Source: an uncultured Ruminiclostridium sp. (GTDB lineage: Bacteria; Bacillota; Clostridia; Oscillospirales; Ruminococcaceae). From it: 21,571 bases of DNA. The position numbers and the translations under genes are program-made. Positions 1 through 6,984 of this stretch are shown here, one piece after another. Under the pieces are notes generated by a model. That model did no database searches. It was not told the DNA's origin and saw only the letters and a program-made list of their open reading frames with translations. The DNA lies in assembly GCA_910588335.1 (NCBI GenBank), contig CAJUQV010000034.1, forward strand, positions 1 through 21,571. Reading direction: 5' to 3'. Numbering within the stretch: the first letter of the stretch is position 1; each line of letters starts with the position of its first letter.

Positions 1-265
1 CGCCAAAAGCAAAAAACCTTTTGACAGTGTGTTTTCCTAATAGGAGTTAATCATAAGAGAACTGTATGACAGGCGAAAAGAAACAATCGAAAGAGTGTTT
101 GCAGACGCTAAGGAAAAATTTACATATTACAGAGGCTTAGCACAGACCAGCAAGTGGGTTAGGCTTAAATTTGCTGCAATGAATCTTAAAAAGTTTGCAA
201 TTCACAGGTGGGATAGGAGGGTAAATTCCTGTATTTTTATGAAATTCGTTTATGTTTCTTGTTAG
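1..265 (+). pseudogene. IS1182-type transposase, C-terminal remnant
   Basis: A 70-codon reading frame from about base 53 to the TAG at 263-265 gives the C-terminal tail of a DDE transposase of the IS1182 type. Recognisable pieces are RKETIERVFADAKEK, the YRGLA motif and KFAAMNLKKFA, the usual order at the end of this family. The family normally has several residues (HGMRY-like) between AKEK and YRG that are missing here, suggesting a small deletion. Immediately upstream the same frame has two stops (38-40 and 41-43), and no family-like sequence is recognised in any frame of bases 1-50, so the gene appears broken rather than merely cut by the window edge. No start is visible. Function is presumably lost. 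Family assignment is from memory of its conserved tail, not a search. Confidence 0.75.
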
Positions 266-270
266 ATTAT

Positions 271-300
271 TGTTTATATTTGTTTATATTTGTTTTTATT
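271..300. repeat. Three 10-bp tandem repeats
   Basis: Two exact copies of TGTTTATATT are followed by TGTTTTTATT. They lie just after the transposase stop, inside the presumed insertion sequence. The array is short and AT-rich, so replication slippage is a sufficient explanation. Confidence 0.7.
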
Positions 301-309
301 CAAATTTAA

Positions 310-346
310 CCCCCTGATTCATCTCGAATAAGGGGGGTTGCGACAG
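310..346 (+). mobile_element. Probable right terminal end of the IS1182-type element
   Basis: CCCCCT (310-315) and AGGGGG (331-336) are inverted, with a second inverted pair ATTC/GAAT nested inside, giving an imperfect hairpin. It is followed by GGTTGCGACAG at 336-346. A G-rich run followed by TTGCGACAG resembles terminal repeats I associate with IS1182-type elements of Firmicutes. The left end is outside the window, so the inverted repeat cannot be confirmed and no target-site duplication can be checked. Confidence 0.45.
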
Positions 347-350
347 ACTG

Positions 351-382
351 AGCTGTAATCTTTTTTGAGATTACAGCTTTTT
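351..382 (+). terminator. Intrinsic terminator, plus-strand polarity
   Basis: An 11-bp perfect stem (AGCTGTAATCT with AGATTACAGCT, 6-base loop) is followed by five T residues on the plus strand. It would stop transcription leaving the insertion-sequence remnant. It sits just past the 3' end of the minus-strand DUF1349 gene, but in that direction the hairpin is not followed by a T run, so it is a poor terminator for that gene. Confidence 0.75.
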
Positions 383-392
383 ATATTAAAAA

Positions 393-980
393 TTATTTTC
401 CGGCTCTGATATTTTTTACCGTTTTCTTTTCAATTGACAGATTTTCGTAAACTCTGATTCCCCCGTCACCAGTTGGAGCCTGTGCCAGCAGACCCACTTT
501 GACCATGGATTCGACAGGCAGGTGAAAATATCTCATCATATAGAAGTTTTTACCGTCAGCGGAATAGTGGAAAGCGAAATTTTTCCCTACTCGGCATACC
601 TGAAGCCAGGCAGTATTTCCTTCTATATTACATCCGTTTGCGTCGTCAGAATCGCCTTTTGTCACCACGCTTACAGTCGCGTGGGTTCCGAAATCGGTCA
701 GCTCGAAGCAGCATTTTGCCCAACATTTTAAATCCTTCATAACCATTACCGACGCCGAATCATATGTGTACTTAAATTCGTGGGAAACCTTTACTTTAAG
801 TACAAAGTCGCCTACCACTTCGGTATAGTAGTAAGGGGCGTTGCATAGGGATTCGGGAAGAATACCTTCTTCGCATTCGTCGATGCTGCCGCAGAAAAAG
901 TCGGTTTTCGCAGGGGCGGTTATCTCTATTCGGTTTTCCGCCTTTTTGATCTCGCTTTCGTTTAACCATTTAAATTCCAT
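393..980 (-). CDS. DUF1349 domain protein
   Basis: A 195-residue soluble protein with no signal peptide. The pattern near the N-terminus (FKWLNE), then TDFFCG, YYTEVVGDFVLKVKV, a YDSASVMV stretch, the central VSVVTKGDSDDANG and the late FHYSADGKNFYMMRYFHLP and KVGLLAQAP is typical of the DUF1349 family, which adopts a concanavalin-A-like beta-sandwich fold and is about this long. Its biochemical role is not established; related proteins are often found near sugar-use genes. The ATG lies one base after the stop of the upstream permease gene, and its ribosome binding site (AAAGGAG) is inside the permease's last codons, so the two are translationally coupled. It probably acts on, or senses, whatever the permease imports, which is inference. 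Confidence 0.8.
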   Translation of the reverse strand: MEFKWLNESEIKKAENRIEITAPAKTDFFCGSIDECEEGILPESLCNAPYYYTEVVGDFVLKVKVSHEFKYTYDSASVMVMKDLKCWAKCCFELTDFGTHATVSVVTKGDSDDANGCNIEGNTAWLQVCRVGKNFAFHYSADGKNFYMMRYFHLPVESMVKVGLLAQAPTGDGGIRVYENLSIEKKTVKNIRAGK

Positions 981-981
981 C

Positions 982-2181
982 TTAATTTTCTCCTTTTAGT
1001 TTATTTTTTCTCCTTATGCTTCTCAGGATAAGGAGAGATATTATCAGCACCAGCGGGAATATGCAGCCCGCAAACATTCCTTTTTGAAGATCGTCGTTGG
1101 CGCGTTGGGCAATATTGCCCACCAACCCGGGGCCGAAGGATCCGCCAAGATCGCCAGCCATAGCCAGCAGGGCAAACATTCCCGTTCCGCCTGCGGGAAT
1201 ATTTTCTGAGCAAATGCTTATGGTTCCCGGCCACATAATGCCAACCGAAAATCCGCATATTATACAGCCTATCAGACCGATGACAGGTTCGTTGGACACC
1301 GAAGCTGCAATATAGCATAAAAGACAGAGAGCGCCCGAACCCATCATAAATTTCATCAGGCTTATTTTGCTGCCGTATTTTCCGTAAACGGCACGGCTGA
1401 TTCCCATGGTTACAGCGAACATACAGGGACCTATAAGGTCTCCCACCGCTTTTGGCAGCCCCAGTGCCGATTCGGCATAGGCCGAAGCCCATTGGGACAT
1501 AGACAGCTCAGAGGCTCCCGCGCATACCATCAGAATAATTGACAGCCAGAACAGCGGGATCTTTAACAGACTTCCCGTTTTTATACCCTTACCGTCTTCG
1601 TTAAGATTTTCAATGGGGCATTTCGCAAAATTATATATGTTGAAAAGGGGGATAACCGCCCATAAACATACAAGCCATTTCCATGTGTCTATGCCGAAAA
1701 TCGCGAAAAACAACGTGGATAAAAGTATTACTCCCACAGAGCCCCAGCAGTAAAACGAGTGAAGCAAGCTCATTACGGCTTCCTTATGGTCAAAGGGACA
1801 GGCTTCAACTATCGGGCTACACAATACCTCTATTAGACCACTTCCCATCGCATAGACAATTACGCACAGTATAATGCCGATAAACGGGTCGGGTAAAAGT
1901 TCGGGCAGGAAGGCCAGCCCGATAAGTCCCGCCGCCGAAAACAGCTCCGAAGCCACAACACATTTACGGTAGCCTATACGGTCGGCAAAACGCGCGCATA
2001 AGAGATCCACAATAATCTGAGTAAAAAAGAAGGCAACGGAAATAAGGGCGATCTTTTTCAGCGGTATACCGTAATCGTTATGAAATTTCAGAAACAGAAG
2101 AGGGGCAAAATTCGCCGCTATTGCCTGTGTGATAAAGCCCAGATAACAGGCTGTCAGTGTTTTTTTGTATTTGTTAGCCAT
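982..2181 (-). CDS. MFS permease (sugar-permease-like)
   Basis: A 399-residue integral membrane protein with about 12 hydrophobic segments, the usual size and topology of a major facilitator transporter. After the second segment it has the motif-A-like loop ARFADRIGYRK (about residues 62-72), the most diagnostic element, and the C-terminal half repeats the pattern with GFSVGIMWPGT and the glycine-rich GDLGGSFGPGLVG. The overall look is of the fucose-permease-like branch, but the substrate cannot be read from sequence. ATG is preceded at suitable distance by AAAGGA. It is the first gene of a two-gene unit with the DUF1349 gene, driven by a good promoter, and faces an AraC-type regulator that probably controls it. 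Confidence 0.85.
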   Translation of the reverse strand: MANKYKKTLTACYLGFITQAIAANFAPLLFLKFHNDYGIPLKKIALISVAFFFTQIIVDLLCARFADRIGYRKCVVASELFSAAGLIGLAFLPELLPDPFIGIILCVIVYAMGSGLIEVLCSPIVEACPFDHKEAVMSLLHSFYCWGSVGVILLSTLFFAIFGIDTWKWLVCLWAVIPLFNIYNFAKCPIENLNEDGKGIKTGSLLKIPLFWLSIILMVCAGASELSMSQWASAYAESALGLPKAVGDLIGPCMFAVTMGISRAVYGKYGSKISLMKFMMGSGALCLLCYIAASVSNEPVIGLIGCIICGFSVGIMWPGTISICSENIPAGGTGMFALLAMAGDLGGSFGPGLVGNIAQRANDDLQKGMFAGCIFPLVLIISLLILRSIRRKNKLKGEN

Positions 2182-2219
2182 ATTGACTTACATTCCTTTC
2201 GCTGTTATAATATGACTGG

Positions 2220-2248
2220 ATTATATCACAGATTTCCGGACATATCAA
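2220..2248 (-). promoter_or_regulatory. Sigma-A promoter of the MFS/DUF1349 unit
   Basis: On the minus strand TTGATA (2248-2243) and TATAAT (2225-2220) are separated by exactly 17 bases, one mismatch from consensus overall. It lies about 40 bases before the permease ATG. The promoter sits in the 118-base divergent spacer shared with the AraC-type gene, where an activator or repressor could act. Confidence 0.7.
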
Positions 2249-2299
2249 TATACTATTTCGTATTTTTATTGCACAATATCACAAAAGAGGGATTTTTTT

Positions 2300-3208
2300 A
2301 TGAAGATAAACGACAAATATACAAAAATTCTTATTGACGAAACACTTAGGGAAACGGTGAGCCATGGAAGCGAGGAATATCCCTTTAAGTACTATTATGA
2401 GGATATATGGCTGTTTGATTTTCACTGTATTGACTGGCACTGGCATTCCGAAGTCGAGTTTGTTTTTCTTAAAAAGGGAAAGGCAAGATTTCTTGCGGGC
2501 AGCGAAATCCATACTTTAAGCGAGGGTATGGGAATATTTATAAATACGCATGTAATTCACAGATTTGAGGCGGAGGAAAGCGCGGTTATTCCCAATATTG
2601 TGTTTTCGCCGACTTTGCTGTCTTCCGAAGGGAGTTTGATATATCGAAAGTATATATTGCCCGTTCTGGATTCGTCATCGGACTGTATTGTTTTCTCTCC
2701 GGAGATTCCTTGGCAGAAAAGCGCTTTGGACACGCTTATGTCCGTATTTGAAATTCAAGAAAGGGAAAGCGTTTGCGAAATAAAAACCGCCGAGCTTTTG
2801 CTGAAGCTGTGGAGCACAATATATGAAAACGTTAATATAAAAGAGAAAACAGCTGTGTCTTACGCTTCGGCGCATACTCAGGCACAGCTGCAAATAATGA
2901 TGCAGTATATACATAAAAATTATTTTCAAAATATATCTTTGAACGATATCGCAATGACCGTGTCGCTCAGCAAAAGCAGCACGCTTAACATCTTCAACAG
3001 GTACCTTAAAACCTCGCCGATAAGCTATCTGGTGAATTACAGGCTTAAGCGGGCGGCAATGCTTCTTACTTCGACCGAAAACAGCGTTTATTCGATAGCT
3101 CACGATACGGGGTTTGAAAACGTGGGGTATTTTTGCCGTAAATTCAAGGGACTGTATGAGATGACCCCTGTAGAGTACCGGAATAAGGCTAAAGGTCTTT
3201 TCCGTTAA
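2300..3208 (+). CDS. AraC-family transcriptional regulator with cupin sensor domain
   Basis: A 302-residue regulator. The N-terminal part is a cupin-like ligand-sensing domain: WHWHSEVEFVFLKKG at about residues 46-60, then an ITHVIHRFEA-like metal/sugar-pocket strand (HVIHRFEA). The C-terminal 100 residues are the double helix-turn-helix of AraC proteins, with LNDIAMTVSLSKSSTLNIFNR, SPISYLVNYRLKRAAMLL and the signature IAHDTGFENVGYFCRKFK ending in TPVEYR. Such proteins bind DNA in response to small molecules, often sugars. A GAGGG ribosome binding site precedes the ATG. It is transcribed away from the permease/DUF1349 unit, which is its likely target. Its 3' end overlaps the convergent YcaQ-like gene by 20 bases. 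Confidence 0.92.
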   Translation: MKINDKYTKILIDETLRETVSHGSEEYPFKYYYEDIWLFDFHCIDWHWHSEVEFVFLKKGKARFLAGSEIHTLSEGMGIFINTHVIHRFEAEESAVIPNIVFSPTLLSSEGSLIYRKYILPVLDSSSDCIVFSPEIPWQKSALDTLMSVFEIQERESVCEIKTAELLLKLWSTIYENVNIKEKTAVSYASAHTQAQLQIMMQYIHKNYFQNISLNDIAMTVSLSKSSTLNIFNRYLKTSPISYLVNYRLKRAAMLLTSTENSVYSIAHDTGFENVGYFCRKFKGLYEMTPVEYRNKAKGLFR

Positions 3209-4247
3209 ATCTCTGCGGCTTGCATTCTCTGTTTTCTTCCAGCTCCAGCACTGCCCGTACGATTTCCTGTTTACGTTCTTCCGCGTCGGGAAGGTCGCAC
3301 ACTATATCGTTTATATCGTAAGGTCCGTAGCGAAAATGTCCCAGAGTGGCTCCGTGAAACTCTCCGTCAATAAACAGATACTGAAGGGTTTCATGGTCAT
3401 AATCAGGGTTATTTAAAAGGGAAGCGGTCATTTTTTTAAGGGAATGTTCATTTGCTCTTACAAGAAAATCACTTCTGTGTATAACAAATATTCCCTTTAC
3501 GTTTTTTGTTTCGTAATTTTCAAGCAATTCCGAATCGGATTTTAATATATAGCCGTTTTCGCACTCCGCTAAAATATTTTCATCGGTAAGACTTTGTATG
3601 GCCGATTTTATTTCCTTTTCGGGAACCTTGAAAAAGCTTTTAGCCATTGCCGAGTCAAATATTACCAATCGATAGGCAAAACGGGGAAGCAGTATTTTTA
3701 AAGCTTCCTGTTTTGTATATTTTTCCGGGTTCACGTCAGGGAACATTTCTTCAAATTTGTACCAGCCTCTGTCCCATTCGCCGTCGTATTGGTCTTCATA
3801 GATCAGAAACGCTTCCTGCAAACGGTGGAGTATGGGAGTGAGCTGTTTTACAAGAAGTCCCGTATCGGTTTTAAGCTGTTGGATATTGAAAGGACCCTCC
3901 CGTCTGATAAGCTCCAGTATGTTTAGCTGCGCTTCGGTGGGCTTTGTTAGGGGCTTTCTGTACAGGGATGCGAAAATCTCTAAATCCTCGGCCATTATCC
4001 AGCCAAGGTTTCCTCCGCAGAATCTTCCTTTTATTAGCCGTCTTTTAAGCTGCCTTTGGCGGTTGTACTCAATATCGTCGAAATCCGCGCGGAATGACAG
4101 TACCGTAGGTTGCCCGAAGCCGTGCCAATACATATTCTGTCCCGGCTGGGTATCTCGATAAAGAGTTATATATTCCTTCTCATCGGCTTTTTTGTCAAGA
4201 AGAAACTGTCTTTCCATTCTTAGGGAGATTATTTTTTTTGAATCCAT
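3189..4247 (-). CDS. YcaQ/AlkZ-like winged-helix (HTH_42) protein
   Basis: A 352-residue protein counted from the preferred start. The opening SLRMERQFLLDK resembles the first helix of the winged-helix HTH_42 family, whose characterised members (YcaQ/AlkX, AlkZ) are DNA glycosylases that unhook interstrand crosslinks or remove bulky alkyl lesions. A late segment, LFIDGEFHGATLGHFRYGPYDINDIV, resembles the end of that family; the middle (PTEAQLNILELIRREGPFNIQQLK) reads as a winged helix. The protein is shorter than YcaQ (about 410) and I cannot confirm the catalytic Gln-x-Gln/Asp pattern, so it may be a non-catalytic relative. I chose the second ATG because GGAG lies 6 bases before it; the first ATG, four codons earlier, has no ribosome binding site. 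Last gene of a four-gene operon. Confidence 0.55.
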   Translation of the reverse strand: MDSKKIISLRMERQFLLDKKADEKEYITLYRDTQPGQNMYWHGFGQPTVLSFRADFDDIEYNRQRQLKRRLIKGRFCGGNLGWIMAEDLEIFASLYRKPLTKPTEAQLNILELIRREGPFNIQQLKTDTGLLVKQLTPILHRLQEAFLIYEDQYDGEWDRGWYKFEEMFPDVNPEKYTKQEALKILLPRFAYRLVIFDSAMAKSFFKVPEKEIKSAIQSLTDENILAECENGYILKSDSELLENYETKNVKGIFVIHRSDFLVRANEHSLKKMTASLLNNPDYDHETLQYLFIDGEFHGATLGHFRYGPYDINDIVCDLPDAEERKQEIVRAVLELEENRECKPQRFNGKDL

Positions 4248-4268
4248 TGTATGCTCCATTCGACTTTA

Positions 4269-4931
4269 TTATATTATTCGTATTATTGGGGTTAAAGCCA
4301 AGAAGTTAGCTTTTATTTCCTCAGCCAATTCTCTCGAAAAAATATTTTCGTTTATTTTCACGTCTTTTCCTATATAAAAGCTTTTTCGGTTATAAAGAGA
4401 TTTCGCGGGGCAGTCGGGCATATTCGGAAGCTTATCCTTTTTATAGAGGTCGCCAATTACGAAAAAGCCTTTGTCTGAAAGCTTATCCAAGACAGAGGAA
4501 AAGTGTTCGGGAGCCTTGAGGATTTTTTCCCTTATTTTGTCCATACCTTTGATATTTTGTTTGTAGATTCGGAGACCGTAAGAGTAATAATCGCAGCCCA
4601 TATCGAAGTAAAGTCCGGGTATGTTGTCCGATAAATCCGAGTATTTAAAGCGTATGTACATATATTCCTTAAGGGGGGCGGAAGGGGAAAAGCGTCTGTC
4701 GGTATAAGGTGTGGAGACACAGCGGCTTTGTTTTGTTTCAAATCGGGGGTCGATATTGAGAACGGTGGGAAGTAATTCTTTGTATAGCTGCTTTAAAGGT
4801 TCCGATATTAAAATTTTGTACTTTGCCAGGTTTTCTTTTTCCTTTGAGGTAGTATTGTAAAATTTTATGTTAAAGAGAAAATCGGGGGTTTCTTTGGGAA
4901 AACCTTTAAATTTATCTGACGCTGCGTTCAC
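4269..4931 (-). CDS. DUF2461 family protein
   Basis: A 220-residue soluble protein. The N-terminus FKGFPKETPDFLFNIKFYN and the following EKENLAKYKILISEPLKQLYKELLP match the start of the DUF2461 family (about 210-230 residues), as does the central TPYTDRRFSPSAPLKEYMYIRFK and the GLYFDMGCDYYSYGLRIY strand. The family has no established function; members are widespread in bacteria and fungi. The start is a GTG that lies inside the last codons of the upstream gene (20-base overlap), with GGAG about 11 bases before it; the overlap implies coupled translation. It is separated by only about 20 bases from the preferred start of the next gene. Note the Asn-rich catalytic-looking 'NN..W' stretch often seen in the family reads KFYNTTSKEKE here. 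Confidence 0.75.
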   Translation of the reverse strand: MNAASDKFKGFPKETPDFLFNIKFYNTTSKEKENLAKYKILISEPLKQLYKELLPTVLNIDPRFETKQSRCVSTPYTDRRFSPSAPLKEYMYIRFKYSDLSDNIPGLYFDMGCDYYSYGLRIYKQNIKGMDKIREKILKAPEHFSSVLDKLSDKGFFVIGDLYKKDKLPNMPDCPAKSLYNRKSFYIGKDVKINENIFSRELAEEIKANFLALTPIIRII

Positions 4932-5400
4932 TTTTTATTATCTCCGCCTTTCTTATTTCAATTATTTTTTTCAAAAATTCCAAATCATCGTAATTCGGAT
5001 TATCAATTCTGAATGTGCAGGCGCAGACATTATCGAATACCTTTCCGAATATGCTTTTGCGTCTTCCTCCGCCGCAAGAACCGCAGCGCCCACAGTTATC
5101 TGCGTGCTTCCATGCCAATTCCTTAAGTCTTTCTTCTATACATATTGTATCGAGAAAATCCGAATCCATATCATCAGACCATACTGTCCAGTGATTTTCG
5201 GTTTCATCCGGATCGTTTATAGAAATAAAGCAAGCACATTTATCATGAAATTTAACCAAGTAATATATTTTATCTTTCCAGAAATCCGTATCCTTGACAA
5301 AATTCATTTCGTTTTCCCGCAGAAATTTCACGAAGCTCAGCGCGATATCTTTATCACTATTAGTAAGTTCTCTGTTAATAAATCCTTCTATGCTATTCAC
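4912..5400 (-). CDS. Uncharacterised protein with a CxxCxxCGGG cysteine cluster
   Basis: A 162-residue soluble protein I cannot assign to a named family. What can be seen: an alpha/beta N-terminal half with YYLVKFHDKCACFISIND and an acidic/aromatic HWTVWSDDMDSDFLD; then the cysteine cluster NCGRCGSCGGGRRK (about residues 102-115) followed by IFGKVFDNVCACTF, and a basic helical tail. The four to six cysteines could bind zinc or an iron-sulfur centre, which is inference. The GTG start overlaps the stop of the DUF3795 gene (8 bases), and its own end overlaps the DUF2461 start by 20 bases, so it is an integral part of the operon. No signal peptide or membrane segment. Confidence 0.7.
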   Translation of the reverse strand: MNSIEGFINRELTNSDKDIALSFVKFLRENEMNFVKDTDFWKDKIYYLVKFHDKCACFISINDPDETENHWTVWSDDMDSDFLDTICIEERLKELAWKHADNCGRCGSCGGGRRKSIFGKVFDNVCACTFRIDNPNYDDLEFLKKIIEIRKAEIIKSERSVR

Positions 5401-5689
5401 CGCATTTTTCTTCTTTCCAACGCTTGCACTGTTCTATTCTTGCGCCGTGGGGGGTGTCGCCGTGTTCGGGGTCGCAGGAATATTGTGTTAAAAGGTCGCA
5501 GGGAATATCGGGGCATTCGCCGCAGTGTACGATTCCTTTATTCTGGCAGCATACTGCTACGGGACATTCGCCGTGGAAGGGGTGACCGTTGGTTTCAATA
5601 CAGCCGCCGCAGCCGCAGCTTTCCTTGTATTCGCAGCCTGTGCAGTGAAGTCCGCAGCGAGAGTCAATTGCTGACAATATTTTTTCCAT
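5393..5689 (-). CDS. DUF3795 cysteine-rich protein
   Basis: A 98-residue protein with twelve cysteines, spaced as in the DUF3795 family: CGLHCTGCEYKESCGCGGC near the N-terminus, then GECPVAVCC, HCGECPDIPCDLL and a final QCKRWK. The family probably binds metal (zinc or Fe-S) but has no agreed function. I start it at the ATG preceded by AGAGAGGT, about 8 bases upstream; a longer frame exists but its extra 13 codons lack a ribosome binding site. It is the first gene of the four-gene minus-strand operon. A TATACT box lies about 30 bases upstream, without a convincing -35, so transcription may instead read through from the WYL regulator 73 bases upstream. Confidence 0.8.
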   Translation of the reverse strand: MEKILSAIDSRCGLHCTGCEYKESCGCGGCIETNGHPFHGECPVAVCCQNKGIVHCGECPDIPCDLLTQYSCDPEHGDTPHGARIEQCKRWKEEKCGE

Positions 5690-5762
5690 TTTATGTACCT
5701 CTCTTTTTGTTTTTCTAAAGTATAGCATAAAAAACAGGACAGCTGTATGTCATGTTGATTTT

Positions 5763-6662
5763 TTATTCGTATTTTTTCAGGGCTTTTTTTAACCTGTTTA
5801 TATAATCCTCTTTAAATTCCTTGGGTTCAAGTATCTCCACATTATCCCCAAAGCTTAAAAACCAGCTTACGGCATTGTTGTAATCGCAAAAGCCCCATTT
5901 CGCGTACAGCCTTCCGTCCTCTCTTTCCGTAAAGCTGTAGGGGCCGTATTCCTCAACAAGCTTATATTTTTCGGTTGGCTCGTATAGGGCGGAAATAATG
6001 TATTCGTCGGTGAAATGCTGTCCGAAATCAAGCTTTTTATCGGGGATTTCTCTTTGGGGGAAGGATATGTCGGTTGTTTTCAAATCCCAAAGGCGGTTGA
6101 GCTTATACATTCTGAAATCGTTTCGCTCGGGGCAGAAGCCGAAAACATACCAGTTTGACCATTTGAACACCGTTATAATCGGTTCTATCAGCTTATCGTC
6201 CTCGCCTTTATTATAATAGTAGCGAAAAGTAACGCACTTTTTTTCATGGGCGGCTTTTTTCAGAAGCTCTATTTTTTCGGAAAGGGAATCCTTATAAAAA
6301 GAGGATAGGTCGATCATCAGGTTTTCGTCCAAGGGGATAATGTTTTCTTTTCCGTACAGCTTTTCGGAAAGGGCGGAGGAGGGAAGAGCCGATACGCTTT
6401 CAAGGGCTTTAATTCCCGTCAGAATTGTTCCCAGTTCGTCCTTTGTAAATACGGTGGTGTCGAAATTAAAGCCTTTCATTATTTCAACGCCGCCGTCCGT
6501 ACCCTGTGAAGTAACTATTGGAATACCTGCGGCGCAGATTGTTTCAATATCACGGGCGATGGTTCTCCTCGATACCTCGAATTTTTTCGCCAAGTAGGGC
6601 ATCGTTACCTTGCCCTTGCGCTGCAATACGGTTATTATTCCGATAATGCGGTCTGTTTTCAA
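5763..6662 (-). CDS. WYL-domain transcriptional regulator (YafY type)
   Basis: A 299-residue regulator. Residues 1-60 form a DeoR-like winged helix (KTDRIIGIITVLQRKGKVTMPYLAKKFEVSRRTIARDIETI). The middle part is the WYL domain, with VTFRYYYNKGEDDKLIEPI, the family's aromatic strand SNWYVFGFCPERNDFRMYKLNRL, and a C-terminal WYL-extension ending in LKKALKKYE. WYL domains bind nucleotides or nucleic acids and often control stress, DNA-damage or defence genes. The start is a TTG preceded by AAAGGA at 9 bases. It lies directly upstream of, and in line with, the DUF3795-to-YcaQ-like operon, which is its most likely target. Upstream is a long leader region with micro-ORFs (described separately). Confidence 0.9.
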   Translation of the reverse strand: MKTDRIIGIITVLQRKGKVTMPYLAKKFEVSRRTIARDIETICAAGIPIVTSQGTDGGVEIMKGFNFDTTVFTKDELGTILTGIKALESVSALPSSALSEKLYGKENIIPLDENLMIDLSSFYKDSLSEKIELLKKAAHEKKCVTFRYYYNKGEDDKLIEPIITVFKWSNWYVFGFCPERNDFRMYKLNRLWDLKTTDISFPQREIPDKKLDFGQHFTDEYIISALYEPTEKYKLVEEYGPYSFTEREDGRLYAKWGFCDYNNAVSWFLSFGDNVEILEPKEFKEDYINRLKKALKKYE

Positions 6663-6703
6663 TGCCGATGTTCCTTTCCTGTTTTCTGTATTTATATAAT
6701 ACT

Positions 6704-6732
6704 ATATTAACATATTTCCGAAGGAATGGCAA
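6704..6732 (-). promoter_or_regulatory. Candidate promoter of the WYL gene
   Basis: TTGCCA (6732-6727) and TAATAT (6709-6704) on the minus strand are 17 bases apart, about 40 bases before the TTG start. A second TATAAT (6743-6738) with a poor -35 lies just upstream within an inverted repeat, so which box is used is open. Confidence 0.4.
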
Positions 6733-6734
6733 TA

Positions 6735-6751
6735 GGTATTATAACAATACC
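6735..6751. repeat. Inverted repeat GGTATT-N5-AATACC over a -10 box
   Basis: A 6-bp inverted repeat with a 5-base spacer encloses a minus-strand TATAAT. Position and symmetry fit an operator that would block the promoter, for example autoregulation by the WYL protein encoded just downstream. Only the symmetry is seen; binding is inference. Confidence 0.45.
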
Positions 6752-6797
6752 ACAGTTTAAAAGAGATTAGTATACGGTAAGCCTGAGAATTATTCAA

Positions 6798-6809
6798 TTT
6801 TCAAAGAAC
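6798..6809 (-). promoter_or_regulatory. boxA-like antitermination motif
   Basis: The minus strand reads GTTCTTTGAAAATTGAATAA here. This is very close to the boxA element found in rRNA operon leaders and spacers of Firmicutes (TGTTCTTTGAAAA-like), the RNA site bound by NusB-NusE. No rRNA gene is near. It lies between the micro-ORFs and the WYL gene, where it could help RNA polymerase read through the structured GC-rich segment. Role is inference. Confidence 0.45.
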
Positions 6810-6936
6810 GGCCTCAGAGGCTGTCCGGCGTTTCCGCGCAGCGGCGTGAGGGGTTCCGAAGGGAATTAGCAGGGGTGCCGCAAGTGTCAAAGACGGTTTT
6901 CGAGGGTTGTTTTTATGAAATTTATGTTATTTTTTG

Positions 6937-6984
6937 CTAAGGGGGGTGAGAGCGGTTATGCTTGTTTTTTATAAGCTCCTGCAT
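6937..6984 (-). CDS. Micro-ORF 2, peptide MQELIKNKHNRSHPP
   Basis: A 15-codon ORF with AAAGGAG exactly 6 bases before its ATG and a TAG stop. The peptide is basic, has no hydrophobic segment and ends in Pro-Pro. It is clearly related to the micro-ORF 124 bases upstream: both begin M-x-[KE]-L-I-K, both carry a basic residue then Ser before the terminal Pro-Pro, and the DNA around both starts is similar (GAAAGGAG-N6-ATG-N5-G-CT-ATAAAAA). No family is recognised. It could be a leader peptide whose translation controls downstream expression, a signalling peptide, or a ribosome-stalling device, since C-terminal Pro-Pro before a stop is known to slow termination. Confidence 0.55.
   Translation of the reverse strand: MQELIKNKHNRSHPP

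Noticed and set aside
271..300. Possible CRISPR or iteron array
   Set aside because: Only three 10-bp AT-rich units without spacers; a slippage repeat.
351..382. Terminator of the DUF1349 gene
   Set aside because: The T-run is on the plus-strand side of the hairpin; for the minus-strand transcript there is no U-tract after the stem.
1001..1492. 163-codon minus-strand frame within the permease gene
   Set aside because: Same-strand shadow in another frame of a clear 12-segment transporter, with a biased Arg/Gly composition.
4867..5718. Long plus-strand open frame (283 codons)
   Set aside because: It is antisense to three overlapping genes that have recognisable families or ribosome binding sites. 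Its product is Arg/Phe-rich low complexity with no family resemblance.
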